Made by a program: the position numbers and the translations under genes | Notes under the pieces: generated by a model | Told to the model about the DNA's origin: nothing | Databases searched by the model: none | What the model saw: only the letters and a program-made list of their open reading frames with translations | From: Polyodon spathula | Taxonomy: Eukaryota > Chordata > Actinopteri > Acipenseriformes > Polyodontidae | Length of the DNA stretch: 64,000 bases | Reading direction: 5' to 3' | Assembly: GCF_017654505.1 (NCBI RefSeq) | Contig: NC_054535.1 | Coordinates: 47,191,848 to 47,255,847, forward strand | In this document: in pieces, positions 1-13,375 of the stretch | Layout of the letters: every line of letters starts with the position of its first letter | How positions within the stretch are numbered: the stretch's first letter is position 1

Positions 1-56
1 ACTTTCTACTTCCTGTGGTAGAGTTCACGCAGTGTGTGAAGTTCATCATACAAGGT

Positions 57-377
57 AAGAAGACGAAGATTACCTGTAATATGGTTTCTTTGTAGAATGA
101 TGAACTCCACACACTTATATCCCACCCTCCTTCCCCCTTTTCTTGGTTTCACTTTAGGTAGTTGGTTTGGAAATTTGGACATAGACACTTCAGGATGGGC
201 AGGCTTTATAAAGGAGGGACATTACTTGGCGCCAAAAAAAGGATTATATAAAGGATCTCTGAGAAAGAGATCAGCTTTTCTCCTGACCCAAGTGACATGG
301 AGACTAGGAGTTCACTCTCTTTGTGGAGTTCATCATTCTACGAAGAAACAATATTACAGGTAATCTTTGTCTTTCTT
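57..377. repeat. Inverted-repeat (MITE-like) element
   Basis: The arm at 69-111 and the reverse complement of 322-364 match at about 41 of 43 bases. Weaker pairing extends outward to about 57 and 377. The roughly 210-bp interior shows no coding signal. A third piece of the same motif lies at 34-50 and can pair with 97-113, so the left side is more complex than a simple hairpin. The structure resembles a non-autonomous foldback or MITE. I could not assign a superfamily or a clear target duplication. Confidence 0.55.
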
Positions 378-796
378 TTGAATATTCATAAACTGATTTA
401 CTTTATTTCCCATTCCTCCATATAATATTTTCGTGTGTTTTAATTTAGTTTTTGATCAAGCTAGTAGTTACTATGCCTAGCAATTGCCACAATAATCAGG
501 TGATAATGTGTTTGTTAAGTTGTGACGTGACAGAGAACCACGTTTGAATGTTATTTGATCCTCTGACATCTAAACGTACCTGCTGTATCCTAGGATACAG
601 TGCAGAGCTGCTTATTACAATGTCAGAATCAAAATAAAACAACATTTTAACCAAAACATTGTGTATTTCCTAGAAAATAGTGCTGGGAAAATATTGAATA
701 ATAGACATAAATCAGGTATAAATCAGTTTTAAAAAAATCCTGTAATTTTTCAGTAAAATTCAGAATAAACTGGAAAACATGGTACACTACTTCTAA

Positions 797-799
<3 letters not shown>
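373..799. repeat. Dispersed repeat family A, copy 1 (split)
   Basis: Bases about 373-452 and about 694-799 align in order with one continuous stretch at 20501-20731. Copy 1 is therefore interrupted by about 240 bp of unrelated sequence (about 453-693). A TTGA tetramer at both edges may be the target duplication of that insert. The minus strand of both family A copies reads as a similar short peptide, but no known domain is recognisable and the frame is broken here. The class is unknown. Confidence 0.5.

Positions 800-890
<91 letters not shown>
799..890. repeat. Compound microsatellite (AT)n(AC)n
   Basis: About 44 bp of AT dinucleotides pass directly into about 48 bp of AC dinucleotides. Reading frames across it are low-complexity artefacts. 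Confidence 0.97.
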
Positions 891-894
<4 letters not shown>

Positions 895-1350
895 CTGATG
901 ACATATTTTTCTTCTGTTTTGCCAGTGGTGCCATTTGCTGTCCTATGAGGAATCTACCAATTTTACAGTCTCTTTGAATAAAGCAGTAGCTCTACTTAAC
1001 AACATGTAATACATTCTCTTGGCATATTTCAATACAACACTTGAATCTATGTGCAATCTGCACCTAATATTGATGAATCAATTGAAACCTTTTTGTGAAC
1101 ACTAGTATGTCTCCAGAAAGCACAACCTTCTGAACCTTAGGTATCCATGTTACCTAAATGTTTCATGTTTCCCTTAAACAATTCTCTTTGACTCATTTTT
1201 TATATTAACCTTTCCTAATGTGGTTTAACACTAATGCTGGTAAGCATTAGATTTTGCAGCCAGATCCATAGAAAATCAGCAGAATGTTTTACAATTGAAT
1301 TTCTGGCTGGCTTTTTAAATGAATAAAAATAAATATATATTGGTAGTGTA

Positions 1351-1869
1351 AAGGTCTCCACACACTGGATGTGATGTGATTTAGTCCTGCAATAAAATGA
1401 TACTTTCACTGCGACACTATCTTTCACACCAGTGGCGACAGGCACGCATGATATACAGCTAATAAAAATGTTGAATACATAATAGCTTTTCAGAATACTT
1501 TTTTTCAGTAAAAGTACACATCAGCTGCATCCACTTCTCTGGAAATGGACTGCCAGATGTTCGCTCTCATTGACGTGTCTGAATAATGTCTGTGTCCTTT
1601 ATTGTACAGCTCCAGTTATTTTGATACTGCAAGAATTATCTTTTCTTCTGGCATTGTTTACAGAAGGCATGCAAGGGAAGCTGTTCCTCATTGGTCAAGT
1701 CCCTAGCTGCCGTGCGACACAATCACACAAATAAACACCAATCCTATTTTTTTCGCATCGCTGCAGTGTTGCTTTAGTGTCAGCCATTGCATTGCAGGCA
1801 GTGTGAATGGCTCGTATAAAAAATACAACACATTTGCTGGTCGTATCTCGTCCAGGGTGTAGCGGCCTT
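1351..1869. mobile_element. TIR-bearing MITE, unclassified
   Basis: The left end at about 1351-1382 (AAGGTCTCCACACACTGG...) resembles the reverse complement of the right end at about 1838-1869 (AAGGCCGCTACACCCTGG...). The 520-bp interior has no coherent coding sequence. It looks like an old non-autonomous DNA transposon. The TIRs match only imperfectly and no clean target duplication was found, so class and exact ends are uncertain. Confidence 0.4.
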
Positions 1870-2077
1870 AAGTCTGAATTATTTTTGTTAACCAAACTAA
1901 GTCAGTTTTTTATAGTTTTACTCAGGATATAAAAGACCTCTGAATGTATGTTTTTGCTTGAAAATAAAAAGCTAATATTTCTTTTCTTCTTGCAAATCTT
2001 TAAAAATATATATTTTTTCTGATATGAAAAGCTACTCACAGTGCCATTTTGTAATGAATATAAAACACCTACCTATG
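1870..2077. other. Unassigned AT-rich spacer
   Basis: No gene or repeat structure was recognised between the MITE and the Tc1 element. Confidence 0.5.
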
Positions 2078-2079
2078 TA

Positions 2080-3073
2080 CAGTGCCTATAGGAAGTATTC
2101 ACTCCCATTGGGTGTTTTCACAGTTTGTTGTGTTACAACCTGAAATATTGATGCATTTAAATGGGATTGTTTTTTTCCTTTGATTTACACAACCTACTCA
2201 ACACTTTGAAGAGGCAAGTGAATTTTTATTACAAAAACTGAAATGTCTTGGTTAGATAAGTATTCCACCCCCTAAGTCAATATCTGGTAGAATGACCTTT
2301 GGCAGCAGTTACAGCTGTGACTCTTTTGGGGTAAATCTCCTACCAGGTTTGCACATCTGGATCGTGCAATATTCGCCCATTCTTCTTGGCAAAATTGTTC
2401 AAGCTCTTCAAGTTGGATGGGGATCATTGGTGCACCGCGATCTTCAGGTCTTGCCACAGATTCTCAACTGATTCAAGTCTGGGCTTTTACTGGGCCACAC
2501 ATTCACTTTCTTGTTTTTAAGTCACTCCAACATAGCTTTGGCTGTGTGCTTGGGGTCATTGTCCTGCTGAAAGGTGAATCTCCGTCCCAGTTTAGGTCTT
2601 TTGCAGATTGAAGCAGGTTTTCCTCAAAGATTTGCTTGTGTTTACCTCCATCCATTTTGCCCTTTATCCTGACAAGCTTCCCAGTCCCTGCCGATGAAAG
2701 GCATCCCCATAGAATGATGCTGCCACCACCTTGCTTCACAGTAGGAATGTTACCTGGGTGATGTGCTGTGTTGGGTTTGCACCAGACATAACGCTTTGCA
2801 TTTAGGCTAAATAGTTCCATTTTTGTTTCATCGGACCATAGAATCTTTTGCCACATCTTTTCAGTTTCAGTTTTGAATGCACTACCCAACTGTGGGACCT
2901 TACAGAGACAGGTTTATTTAATCTGAAATCATGTGGACCACTTTTATTGCACACAGAACTTATTGTGTGAATTAATGAAAAAAAAATCCCTTTTAAATGC
3001 ATCAAGATTTCAGGTTGTAACACAACAAACTATGATAACGTCCAAGGGGGGTGAATACTTCCTATAGGCACTG
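2080..3073 (-). mobile_element. Tc1/mariner element, internally deleted
   Basis: Both ends carry CAGTGCCTATAGGAAGTATT in inverted orientation, and similarity between the ends continues for about 100 bp (2080-2190 against 2960-3073). A TA dinucleotide flanks each side (2078-2079 and 3074-3075), the standard Tc1/mariner target duplication. Total length is 994 bp, against about 1.6 kb for intact relatives. The missing part is the N-terminal, DNA-binding half of the transposase gene, between about 2890 and 2960 on the minus strand. The copy cannot encode a functional transposase but has both TIRs. Confidence 0.92.
2272..2889 (-). pseudogene. Tc1 transposase, C-terminal catalytic remnant
   Basis: On the minus strand the frame from 2889 shows typical Tc1 catalytic-domain sequence: the first-aspartate motif WSDETK, a KRYVW block, and the glycine-rich [10 protein letters not shown] block. 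The reading then shifts frame before the second-aspartate motif (QDNDPKH, readable in another frame). It shifts again near the SPDLN motif and ends in fragments that include LEELEQFCQEEW. The two helix-turn-helix domains that bind the TIRs are absent because of the internal deletion. DDE transposases need all three acidic residues in one frame, so this copy is dead. Family assignment is firm; the number of frameshifts is my reading by eye. Confidence 0.88.
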
Positions 3074-3075
3074 TA

Positions 3076-5261
3076 TTACCGAAATGATCAGCAGATGTCA
3101 CTCTTTTATTATTCTCTAGTTATACACTAGCATCTAGAGAGCAATTGGCTTTCTGCAGATACAATTGGGTAATTCTGTAAGCTACACTGAATTTTGCAAC
3201 TATTTTCCAACACAATTTGAATACTTTTTGATTACATCTAAATTTCCAATGTTTATCAATAACAAAACACCAACCTCGATGTTCTTTATTTCACAAGATG
3301 AAGCAAAAGTGAATGAAGTGAGTGCACTTCTAGTTGTAATCCCTGATCCTTGATTCTGTAAACACTGTCTACCAATAGGCTAGTTTCAGAAAGTGTAGAT
3401 ATATAATTTGATAATAGTGGATGGAATTCTAGAAACTTCTGGATAACAAATCCAGGCTCAGTCCTATCCACTAGACAGATATGGAGACAGTCTATTAATT
3501 TTTTTCTTTTTCAGAAGTTTTACACAAATACTGCCTAAACGTGTACATGGGCAAAATCCAGATTTGTAACAAATCCAAAATAATAGAAATCCAGTTTGAA
3601 CTAGGGACAGTTATTCTATTTAATTTGTGAAAATGTGGGCAAACTGTGATCCAATTAGATATGCATGTTCAATGTGATGTTCTACTTAATGCAGATTAAA
3701 TAAACAGTACTGAGCATACACAGTCTGACACAGCTGTGCCTTCACAACAGATGTGTACTTGTTTTACAAGTCGTGGCGATGAACCTGGAAATTCTCATTC
3801 AAATTATCTGTGAGTTTTCTCAGATCCTACAGTACATCTAGACATACAGTTAGTTATAATTATGTTTTATGGGAGACAACTCAAACTAACGTTCAATTCA
3901 ATCAAATGAGAGTTTGCTAATAAAACCACTATCACAACAATTACACAATCTTTGGCTGTGATTGATACTATCCACTCCTACTAACATGGATATCCTTATG
4001 ATAGAATGCAAGGAATGGAACGGCTCTATGCAATGCAATGGGGGTGTCTCGGTGCTGTTTCCAGAAGTTTTATAGAACAAGTCAGTGTTTCTATTATAAA
4101 ACTTGTATGGCACAACATTAAATGATAAACATCTCAGTGATTTTAAGCTCCTCTGTGCTCAGATTTTATTTACCGGTAGGAGAAACCTCATTATTTCCCT
4201 ATGTTGTCACCGGATGCCAGCAGATTTAACTGCAACCATAGACTGATGCATAATGTGATAAGACACAATAAATACCACTGTAAAAAGGTACCTGATATTC
4301 CAATCAGATCTAGTGTTTTTTTGTTTGTTTGTTTTAATACACAAATGCAGGTCTGAACTCATTTCATATTTCCACTATCGGCACCAAACTTTTACATTTT
4401 TTTAAATAATAATAAATCTGTTTTTTAATACAGTAATGCATCTTTTTTTTATCTTATATATTCAAGTTTGATGGATTTACCTTTTGGGCATTATTCGATC
4501 TGACTGAAAATAAAAGTAATGAAATGAAGTGCCAGCAAAGTAATCAATACATCTCTTTAGTAAAACTATCTCATTATGATATTAATGGAGAGGCTAGAAA
4601 AGGTTAAGCATATAGGTTACTTCAAGTTTCATTTTGCCATAGGCATTTTGAAAATAGAAAATGGACTAAGACAGACAGACATTGAGAGGGGGAAGAGGGG
4701 AGAGGAGGCTGAGGGTGTAATAAATCACAGATCATGTGACAGTCACATCAACAAGCTCCTGCCCAGAGGTCATACAGTATGCCCTATCATGTAGTTTATT
4801 ACACTCCAGACATTCTCCGTTTTAATTACATTTAAATGCATATGTTTGTTGATATATCTTAAATCTAATAGCTCTATCAGTTGCTTGGCTCCAGCATGGA
4901 CGATATTCACCAGTGAATACCAAGACATGACAGAAAATTCTGATTAAGGAAATGGGATTTGGTTATTTTTAACAACACTACGTTGGTTCACTTCACACAT
5001 ACCAAAAATGAAGATTGGGTTGTCATCTGTAATCTGAATGGTCTCTCTTCATGTTTTAAAATGTTATTGGAGAAATAGCTTATTGCACCAGCTGACTATA
5101 TCCAGTTGGGCGATGCAGCCTCACATTTATATGGTGTGATTGTATATATTTAATAGAAATGAATAAGTGCATTTTAATTATTCACACCACAAATTAAATA
5201 GGGACATTTATTATTATTTTTATTTAGGAGGCAGACTTATTTAAGTAACTACCTGAATGAT
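3076..5261. other. Unassigned AT-rich DNA
   Basis: Unique-looking AT-rich sequence with only short chance reading frames of up to about 72 codons. No RNA gene, splice-like exon or transposon end was recognised. Confidence 0.5.
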
Positions 5262-5358
5262 AAAATATACAATATATATATATATAGATATATATAAATA
5301 TATATATATATATATGATAATATATATATTTTTTTTTCGGGGTTTTTTGATTTCCCCC

Positions 5359-5400
<42 letters not shown>
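5262..5400. repeat. Interrupted (AT)n microsatellite
   Basis: Two AT tracts, about 5262-5330 (imperfect) and 5361-5400 (pure), are separated by a T- and C-rich spacer. Translated frames here are only Tyr-Ile repeats. Confidence 0.95.
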
Positions 5401-5403
<3 letters not shown>

Positions 5404-5698
5404 AAATAACTTTTTGTGCAAAATCTTGGTTTATATACTAGTCAGGCAAGGTTAGTTACGTTGCACTGAGGACTCTTTTTTTTCTTCTATAGAGAATGTA
5501 GAGATGGATTGCTGAAAAGTGGTGCCGTTTTAAAAAGCCCCAAAAAAACTAAAAAAACATACAAAAAAAAAAAAAAAAAAAACATTTAAATGTTGCATGT
5601 TCAGGCTTTAGTTCCATGTAATGATCACATCCAGTAGATTCAATGAGCAGATCCCAGATATATTTACCTTGCCTTGCTTTTTATGCAGTTTGCATGTG

Positions 5699-5701
<3 letters not shown>

Positions 5702-5790
<89 letters not shown>
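5702..5790. repeat. (AG)n microsatellite
   Basis: About 44 uninterrupted AG units. The Arg-Glu frames across it are artefacts of the repeat. Confidence 0.98.
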
Positions 5791-5792
<2 letters not shown>

Positions 5793-6030
5793 ATACTCCC
5801 ATTGAAGAGCCATTTAATCTGCTGATTCTTTTAATACTGGATTAAATAGATTTTTGAAACAATATACACTCTCCTTTTTAACCTGCAGCTTTTAAAATGT
5901 GCCAGCTCTATATCACCACAGTATTCCACCACTGAATTTATTCATTTATGTATGTATTTATTACTTACATTTTTTTTCCTGTTTCTTAAGAAGGCATATG
6001 CAAGAGTTAAATGCAGTTGCTTTTAAAAAG

Positions 6031-6064
<34 letters not shown>

Positions 6065-6085
6065 TATTATTATTATTATTATTAT
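6031..6085. repeat. (ATT)n microsatellite
   Basis: About 18 ATT units with one break near 6061. Confidence 0.97.
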
Positions 6086-9000
6086 CAGAGTTGGCAAAGA
6101 GTTAATTAAACTAATCTGACCCATCGATTTCTGCAACACCTATTACTGTAATATTCATATTTCTGTATGCATTTTAACGGTGTGTCTCCTGTAACCTACT
6201 GTATAAAGTGCACTAATTATGAAACGGGTTTATATCAATGCAATACCTGCTGTTCACTCTTAATGAATGATAGTGATGAAAAACACCTGCTACAGTACAG
6301 TTTCCACATATGAACCAATGTTTGCGCACCCGATAGTTATTCAACAGATCCCGATAATATATGTTCTCGCGTGTTTTGCAAGTAATTTGAAATTATGCTG
6401 CTGGGGTTCTCATTGGTCTTTCTTAAACGTTGCGTTCATTTATTTGATCAGCAAAGAAATTAACTTTAAAAAAAATGCAAACACTGTACCACAAAACACA
6501 CGATTAAACCTCTAACGGCGAAATCCATGTTGATTTAATACAGGTTGATTTGAGATTGGAAAATAAACGTTGAAAAATGACACAAAGTTTGCTTGCAATA
6601 TTAAGTGCAAGCTATTCCCCCCATGGCAGTTGTTTTGACATGTAAAGAATGCAATCACAGGACACAATGTGTAGTTTTTAAAGCATAGCTGTTTTTGTAG
6701 AATCTTAAACTATTACCTATGTATCACATAATTGTTGTTGCTTACCTGAGTAGAACTGCTGCTTCCCACACGAAGAATCCACAAAGGCGCACACAATATG
6801 TTTTTTTCCGAGTCATTTTCAACAGTTCAGTTGTGAACACATATTATAACCAAAATGGAAAAAGCGGCAGTAGTTCGAGGCGCCTGGACTTCAGTACCAC
6901 GGACAGCACTGGAACCCTCTTTTTCTATTCTATTCCTAATCCAAAAGAGGCACACAAACTGTTTATGTACAAATCTGAAATATCAGTTTGTTGAGCTCCA
7001 TATACGGATTAAAATTTAGCACCCCATTTGTTCAGAAGACATAACACAAAAACGACCTGCATTGCAATGCAAGCAGCTGGATGGAAAAAAAAAAAAAACA
7101 CGTTGGAGCAGCAGCGCTGCTCTTGACACATTCAACATTCACCTAAACATTCCTGAGACTTGTGGACAAATTGTAAACCCGCCTACAAGAGAAGACATGA
7201 CTGACATAAAATCTCACCACTGGTGCAAGAACAGAAACGTGAAAACTTGTTCTGTACAGAGAAAGCATGACAATTTTTTTGACATTTTTTTTTTTTTTTT
7301 TTTTTTTTGTCTGAAGAATTTAAGAACATGGACATTTTTAAATTGTGAGTAATGTGCACATACACAGGGAGTGGTGAAAAAAGTCACAGCGAGGCTTTAT
7401 GTTTGATGTTCATTCATTTTAGAAAAGGCACAGCGAACGTTATTGTTTTGCATGCTTGAACAATGACGGAAACCTATGGACTATACCTGTTACAGAGCTT
7501 CTGTTATGTTTTTACATTGTCTTCTATTATAACTTCAAATTAAAACCTCATCATGTTGTGTTTAGCCCATTGCTATTCAGAATAAACCCCTTTTCAGAAT
7601 CTTTAACTCTGTATATATGCTTAAGTATTGTACATTCTGATCACGTCTTTTGATCTGAAATACAATCTATTACTCATCTATTTTTTGGTGTAAAATTATC
7701 TAGATGTCTTAGCTCAGCACCTGGTACTGTACATGTTGTGGTTATTCTATACTGTAGCTTTCTCTAACTGTAACAATATTTTTCTCATGCTACATTTTTT
7801 AATGGGCCATGGACATGGTCTGTTTTTTTGTAATATGCAGAATATGTCTCCACTTACAGTGAGTGTGACTGGAAAAACACACTATTTTGAAATTGCTGCT
7901 TGCAAGAGACAATGCTCATTTATAAGCTCAATTCAATTCTCTTTGCAATATCCCCTTCCTGGTCTGATAATAAGAATCCATTTGCTTTTTTCATTTTACC
8001 GAATTGATTTTCCTGTTTTATGGTTGATGTGTATCAGAGCAATTAGAATACTCGATAGCTTGAGTTTACAATGTCATTTAACAAGAATAAAGCATTTCAC
8101 TTTAAAATATAAACATTTTTCAAAAATAAGAGGAGGTCATTTGTTTCACAAACTGAAGAGTCCTGAGAGGGAACATTTTGTGATTATATGTGTGAATTAT
8201 TGATGTCAAGTGGCAGTATTTACATATTACTAGTCAAATGACATCGGTATGTGACCTAAGACACAGAAGTGAACACCTGACCCAAATGATTATACTTTTT
8301 TTTTTTTTTTTTTTTAATCTTGTTTCTGGATTATTGAAAATGTTAAATGACACATTGAGCAAATTCTACTTCATTTTAGCTAACCCATTTTGACAGCTTC
8401 TTGAGTTAAATTAATTACATTTTGTTGAAAAGTAATAAACTCCAAATGTTTCGATTTTTTAAAAAAAAAGCACTAAAATGTGTGTATTAATTACTCTGTC
8501 TATCTACAAGAGAATTCATGCATGACAAAAGTCTATAATGATAAAAGATAAATTAGTCAATTATATTTTGTTCTTTATGACTTGATATCAATATTCTTGT
8601 TTACCGTATACAACCTCCCAGTTTATTAAAGAAGTGTTGGTCCTGTGGAAAGACAAGGTTCAGTAGCTGATCTTTTCATCAAATGCCAAACTAGGCCCAG
8701 ATGATTAAATAACTTCGGCTGTTTGATTTCTATTCTAAAGCACTGTGTTTACAAGTCACCAAAACTGCCATTCATTTTAAATCAGTATTCTTTCCACATG
8801 CTGACAGTTAATTGGTAGAAGGTTTTGACTTCACAATCACTGATTCAAGGCTGCAATTGAAAAAGAACAGTGGTTTCCACTCAGCAGCAAGTGATATTAA
8901 CTGCTGTAGTAAATCATTTAAAGTGTTTATTGCCCCTTTTAACCTTGAACCATTCCTATTATCTTGTACACTGTTGCTGTGCTGTATATGGAGAAATGGC

Positions 9001-12000
9001 TTTACCGGTATGTGTATTTATTAACTACATTTTAAAAGTTTAAGAAGGCTGTTACCCAATAAGACCATGTTAAAGGGAATATGAACTCAGTGTTATTGTT
9101 TCCTTGTAAAGTTATCAATATAACAAAAGCAAAGGAAGAACGCAGCTCTACAGCTATAAAAGTGCATTAGAAGAAACAGGGCTTCCTACAGGATCTGCTT
9201 TCCGATAAAGTAGAGAGAAAAAAGGAAAAGACTAACCTATTGGAAGATGTAGAAGGAATTCTATTAGAGTGTGACATTAACAATTCTAGCAGACAATAGC
9301 AATCCATTGCTTACAGTTGTGTAACTCATTTAGATATTGTAGAATTATATCTGACTGTCAGTTTCCAGAAATACAATGCATTGGAAAAAATATAACCGAT
9401 TTAAAACAAATATTAAAAAAAAACTATATAGTGGGTATTAGTTGGGGAACAGTTACTTTTACTAAATTAACATAAAATCAATCATATCTGTGTATTGAGA
9501 ACTGAAACAATCCAATGATCTTCAATGACAACTTTTACTGTGGTATACTTATTCATATCTAAACATATTGTGAATTCAAACAAGACTGCAACTTTTAGGA
9601 GAATTGAAGGTCATCTACAAGGGTTTATGAGTAACAGAATTGCACCATAGCCATAACAGTGAGATTTTTAACATGCCATGGTATGAAGCAATATACACTG
9701 GTAATCCACCATTGTGCTATATTACACTTCCTGCCAATGTGTTACCACGTCACTGTGAAAGATTATATCCAAATCCACTGTTTTACCATTTCTGCCATGG
9801 TGTGGATGGTGCATGGGTCTAGGGTTTATTTGGAGGTAATATATGTATCCTTGTTGTATTTTTAGAACTATCATTACCTTGTAGTTGAAATATTTAAATC
9901 TGCATCTGGATCCAGCATGGTACAGTACTGTACAGCTATGGCCTAACATTTTGCATCATCCTATATAATTAAATAATGTTGCTTCATAAAGTCGAGTGCA
10001 ACTTGTTGAATAATGTTAGATTAACATTTTGAATTACTACATATGACTTTCTAGTTTCCCATATACGTAACGAAAAACTGGCATTTCAAGATTTATCATG
10101 AAATACTGTACTACTATTATGGCTTCCTGTACACTTTTATGATATCACTTTATAGTTTCTTTATTTATATAATGTTAAATAAAATATATAAATTATACAG
10201 TTCTAGGTAATGCCATAGCTGTACTGTAGGCTAATCTTTCTTCAGAATCAGCCAGATACATAGTTGAGGTGTGTTTGCCTTAGCATGCGGTTCTTTTTTT
10301 ACTATCATTAGGTGCATTCTATTACAAATACTAAAAGGAACTAAATAAATTCAACAACAAATGTTTCAACTAGAAGTAATTATATTGCCTTCAATATATA
10401 GATACTAGGTATGATTTGTCCTCTTAACTGAAAAGATGTAGAAGACTTTCCTAAAAAAATGCTTTAGAGAAAAGAAAAGAAAAAATACTATATTTAGCAT
10501 ACAGTGACTGACAATGATGTCCCAGATGGCTACATCAGATCCTGGCTACCAAATTATTGTATTGATTCTGTTTCTGCATCTCCTTCATGCTTATACTTGC
10601 AGTAAACAAATCTTTAGAGATCAGATCACAAAAACAAGTATATTAAATAAAACACCCCTAGGCGAAACAACTAGATGAAGAGGCATGCAATGATTTCAGA
10701 TTACACTGTTCTGAGCTATTGATTTCCTATCATACAAAAATACAGCCCAATAAAGATAAAAGGAATTGTATCAGCCAGGCATACAGACAAATACTGGTAA
10801 ATGCATTTCCTTCAAATTATCCCTATGCAGTGTAAATAGCTTTGAAATAAACAATTGAAATGAAGCTATTCATTTCAATCCAATGTATTTTTTTTTTAAA
10901 TGTGTGCATCTGATTTACTCTTACAGCTAAAAAAAAAAAAAAAAAAAAAAAGTTTTAAATCCTAAATTTCTGCACTACCAAATAACTTACACCAAATAAA
11001 GACAACAAATTAACATAGTTCATTATTAAATACCGGTATGTATTGAATTAATGTTTGATTCCAGATTTTGATGTTTCTGGCCTATTTCATAATCAAGATA
11101 AATAGGCAGTACTTGGTATCTTGTTATATATGTGCCAAAACATCAAAACAGCAATGTATTTATTAGTGCATTTTATTAGTGCCACATATTTATTCAATAG
11201 TATACAAGGAGAAGGTTGACTGCTGTCACATTTTACACAAATGTCTTGGAGCATTAGTGGTGTCAGTATCCCGCCTCCTAAAATTTAAAATCTCATGGAA
11301 CTTTTTCTGTGATTGTCGGCATGAGTAACTGAATGACAGGCAAGCTATCATCTCTCAGGTTTAATCCTTGCAAATTTCAGAATCACTGAGGAGCATTAGG
11401 TAAAAATAACACCAGCGATATACAGTAGATGGGAAAAAAATTATTATTATTTTTTTTTTTTTTTTACTTTTTTACTTTTAGCACATGCGTACATAGCAAT
11501 GTTATAGTGAAATAATCTGTCTAACAAGTAAATGCATGCTATATTTGTATTTGGGCCAAGGCATAGTAGTTAAAGATCCAGTATCATAATTTAACCTTTA
11601 TAGTATTGTACATGTATTCTTTTTTTTAATTATAAGAGACCCCCCCCCCACCCTCATAGTGGTCATCTGAGTGAATCCTTTGTGTATTTTCAATTTAGGT
11701 CCCAGAAATAAAATTCCAGCTATCAACAAATCAACTTAAAATAACACTGACTTGTTTTAAAAAGACTAGGAAACAAGATGTACTTGCTCTATCCAATAGA
11801 AGTAACACGTAATTCAAATATGCCACCAGAAGAGGAGACCAAAACTCAGGTTAGCTTTTTTTTGTTCAAATGATTAGTAACAATATAAGTTCTGAGAATC
11901 ATGTTTGTGATAAAGATTTGCAAATTATTTCTTAAAAGAGATGTGATGTCAAGACCTGTGGTCCTAACCACAGATGAGAATAAAAGCATATCTATAGATA

Positions 12001-12649
12001 AAATGAAATGTAAAAGATAATGTCTTGAATCTTGTGTACACATACTCCTGAGAACAAATATTATAAAGCAGTCATTTTAATACAGTTGACTAGGGTAGAT
12101 ACTAACACCTACTTTATATTACATAGATACATGTTTAGATTGGTATGCTTGCTATAAATCCTATCAAACAGATCCAGAATAAAACACTGCCACACTCTAA
12201 TTAGATAATTAGATTGGTTGAAATAAAGATCGATTTCGTATTCATATACTATCTGCTAGGATTTTGAAAGCCCCTTGCTTTCCCAGTGTATTATGGCTCA
12301 ACCTTTAAATAATGTATTTCTGACATCACAAACAAAAATAACATGAATTAGAGGTCCAAAAATAGTTGTTTTTTTTTTTTGTTGTTTTTTTTTTAACAGT
12401 TTCCATTTAGAAACATTGATCCTACATATTTTTTATGCTGCAGTATGACCTAGAATTCATCCATTACTATCAAACACGAAATACTTCAGAGGAATAACGT
12501 TTTGAAATTCTAATCAACATGTTTGTCATTGAATGTATTAAGTATCTTTTAGTTTTTTGTACTCCCCTTGACTGCTTCAATTTATTGCAACACCCATGCC
12601 TTTTTGAATAGGTATTGTAGTAAAATGCTCTGTATTTGATTAATAATAG
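6086..12649. other. Long unassigned AT-rich region
   Basis: 6.5 kb without a recognisable gene or transposon. It holds homopolymers (T at about 7287-7308 and 8298-8316, A at about 10930-10951). It also holds one plus-strand open frame of 156 codons at 7733-8203, with no recognisable domain, rich in Leu, Phe, Ile and His as expected for AT-rich DNA. A 91-codon frame at 6719-6994 is equally uninformative. The AATAAA near 8087 could be a poly(A) signal of an untranslated region, but nothing else supports a transcript. Confidence 0.4.
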
Positions 12650-13194
12650 GGCCTCATTTACGAAAGGGCACTGAATTTGGAATTACCATGCACGTAAAGC
12701 TGTGCACCTGACATGTGTGATAAATCTAAATTTGCTGCCCCACTTACTAACAGAGAAGGCATTAATTTGCATGCACAGTATTTGGATAGTTTACATACCA
12801 TACCGGGCACACTACATGTATTGTGAGTGATAATTTAATGTGCACAATAATGTCAGAGATATATAACCACAGTGATATCAGAAGTCCCAGCAGTCCAGGT
12901 ATATATTTTGGTCAGTAGCTTATTGTGAAGGTAGAGGTGGCTTACACTGACTGAAAGTGAGCGATCAGCAGACACAGCCCTCAGCAGCAGGACAGGCAGA
13001 GGCAACGTAAAGTGAAACAGCACTGCTTACCTTTTTTTATTTTAACATGGATTCCTTGCCTGATGTAAAAACAAAATAGAAAAAAGCCTTTTTCCTTTCT
13101 CCCTTAAAAAATATACAATAAAAGTCACGTTGTGCAATGGCATATTTTGCTTTTTGTTCTGTTTACTTGAGAAAGATTGACTGATGAGATGTAG
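12650..13194. other. Possible flank of the Harbinger relic
   Basis: Begins with a Harbinger-like end motif at about 12650 and lies downstream of the transposase remnant on its coding strand, so it may be the 3' part of the same old element. No coding sequence is visible. Confidence 0.3.
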
Positions 13195-13375
13195 CCTCAA
13201 TTCTCTTCCTTGTCGGCATTGTCACCCTGCAGAGCAGGCTCCATGGATCAGGGTAACAGTGCTGTGAGTACAATCAATAGCACCCATCATATTGGGGAAG
13301 CCAGCAACCTGCTAGAAGCACACTTTCATGTCCTTTAAACCTGTCCTCTGTGTGGGAAATTTAATATAATTCCCT
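13195..13375 (-). pseudogene. PIF/Harbinger transposase remnant 1
   Basis: The minus strand, read from about 13372 downward, gives YIKFP, then about 20 residues on (after one in-frame stop) FPNMMGAIDCTH. This is the core block around the first catalytic aspartate in Harbinger/HARBI1-type DDE transposases (usual form GxIDGTH). Further down, ADKEEN followed by a stop and GYI resembles the stretch leading to the NRKG motif. Only about 60 residues of an expected 350 or so survive, with stops and shifts. A possible outer end, GGGCCTCATTTACG at about 12650, resembles Harbinger termini, but I found no matching right TIR. Confidence 0.7.

Noticed and set aside
647..934. Frame with Cys-Val and Tyr-Ile repeats
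   Set aside because: Pure translation of an (AT)n(AC)n microsatellite.
5621..5845. Arg-Glu repeat frame
   Set aside because: Pure translation of (AG)n; no flanking coding signal.
6719..6994. 91-codon Ser-rich frame
   Set aside because: No domain, no splice-site context, and length compatible with chance.
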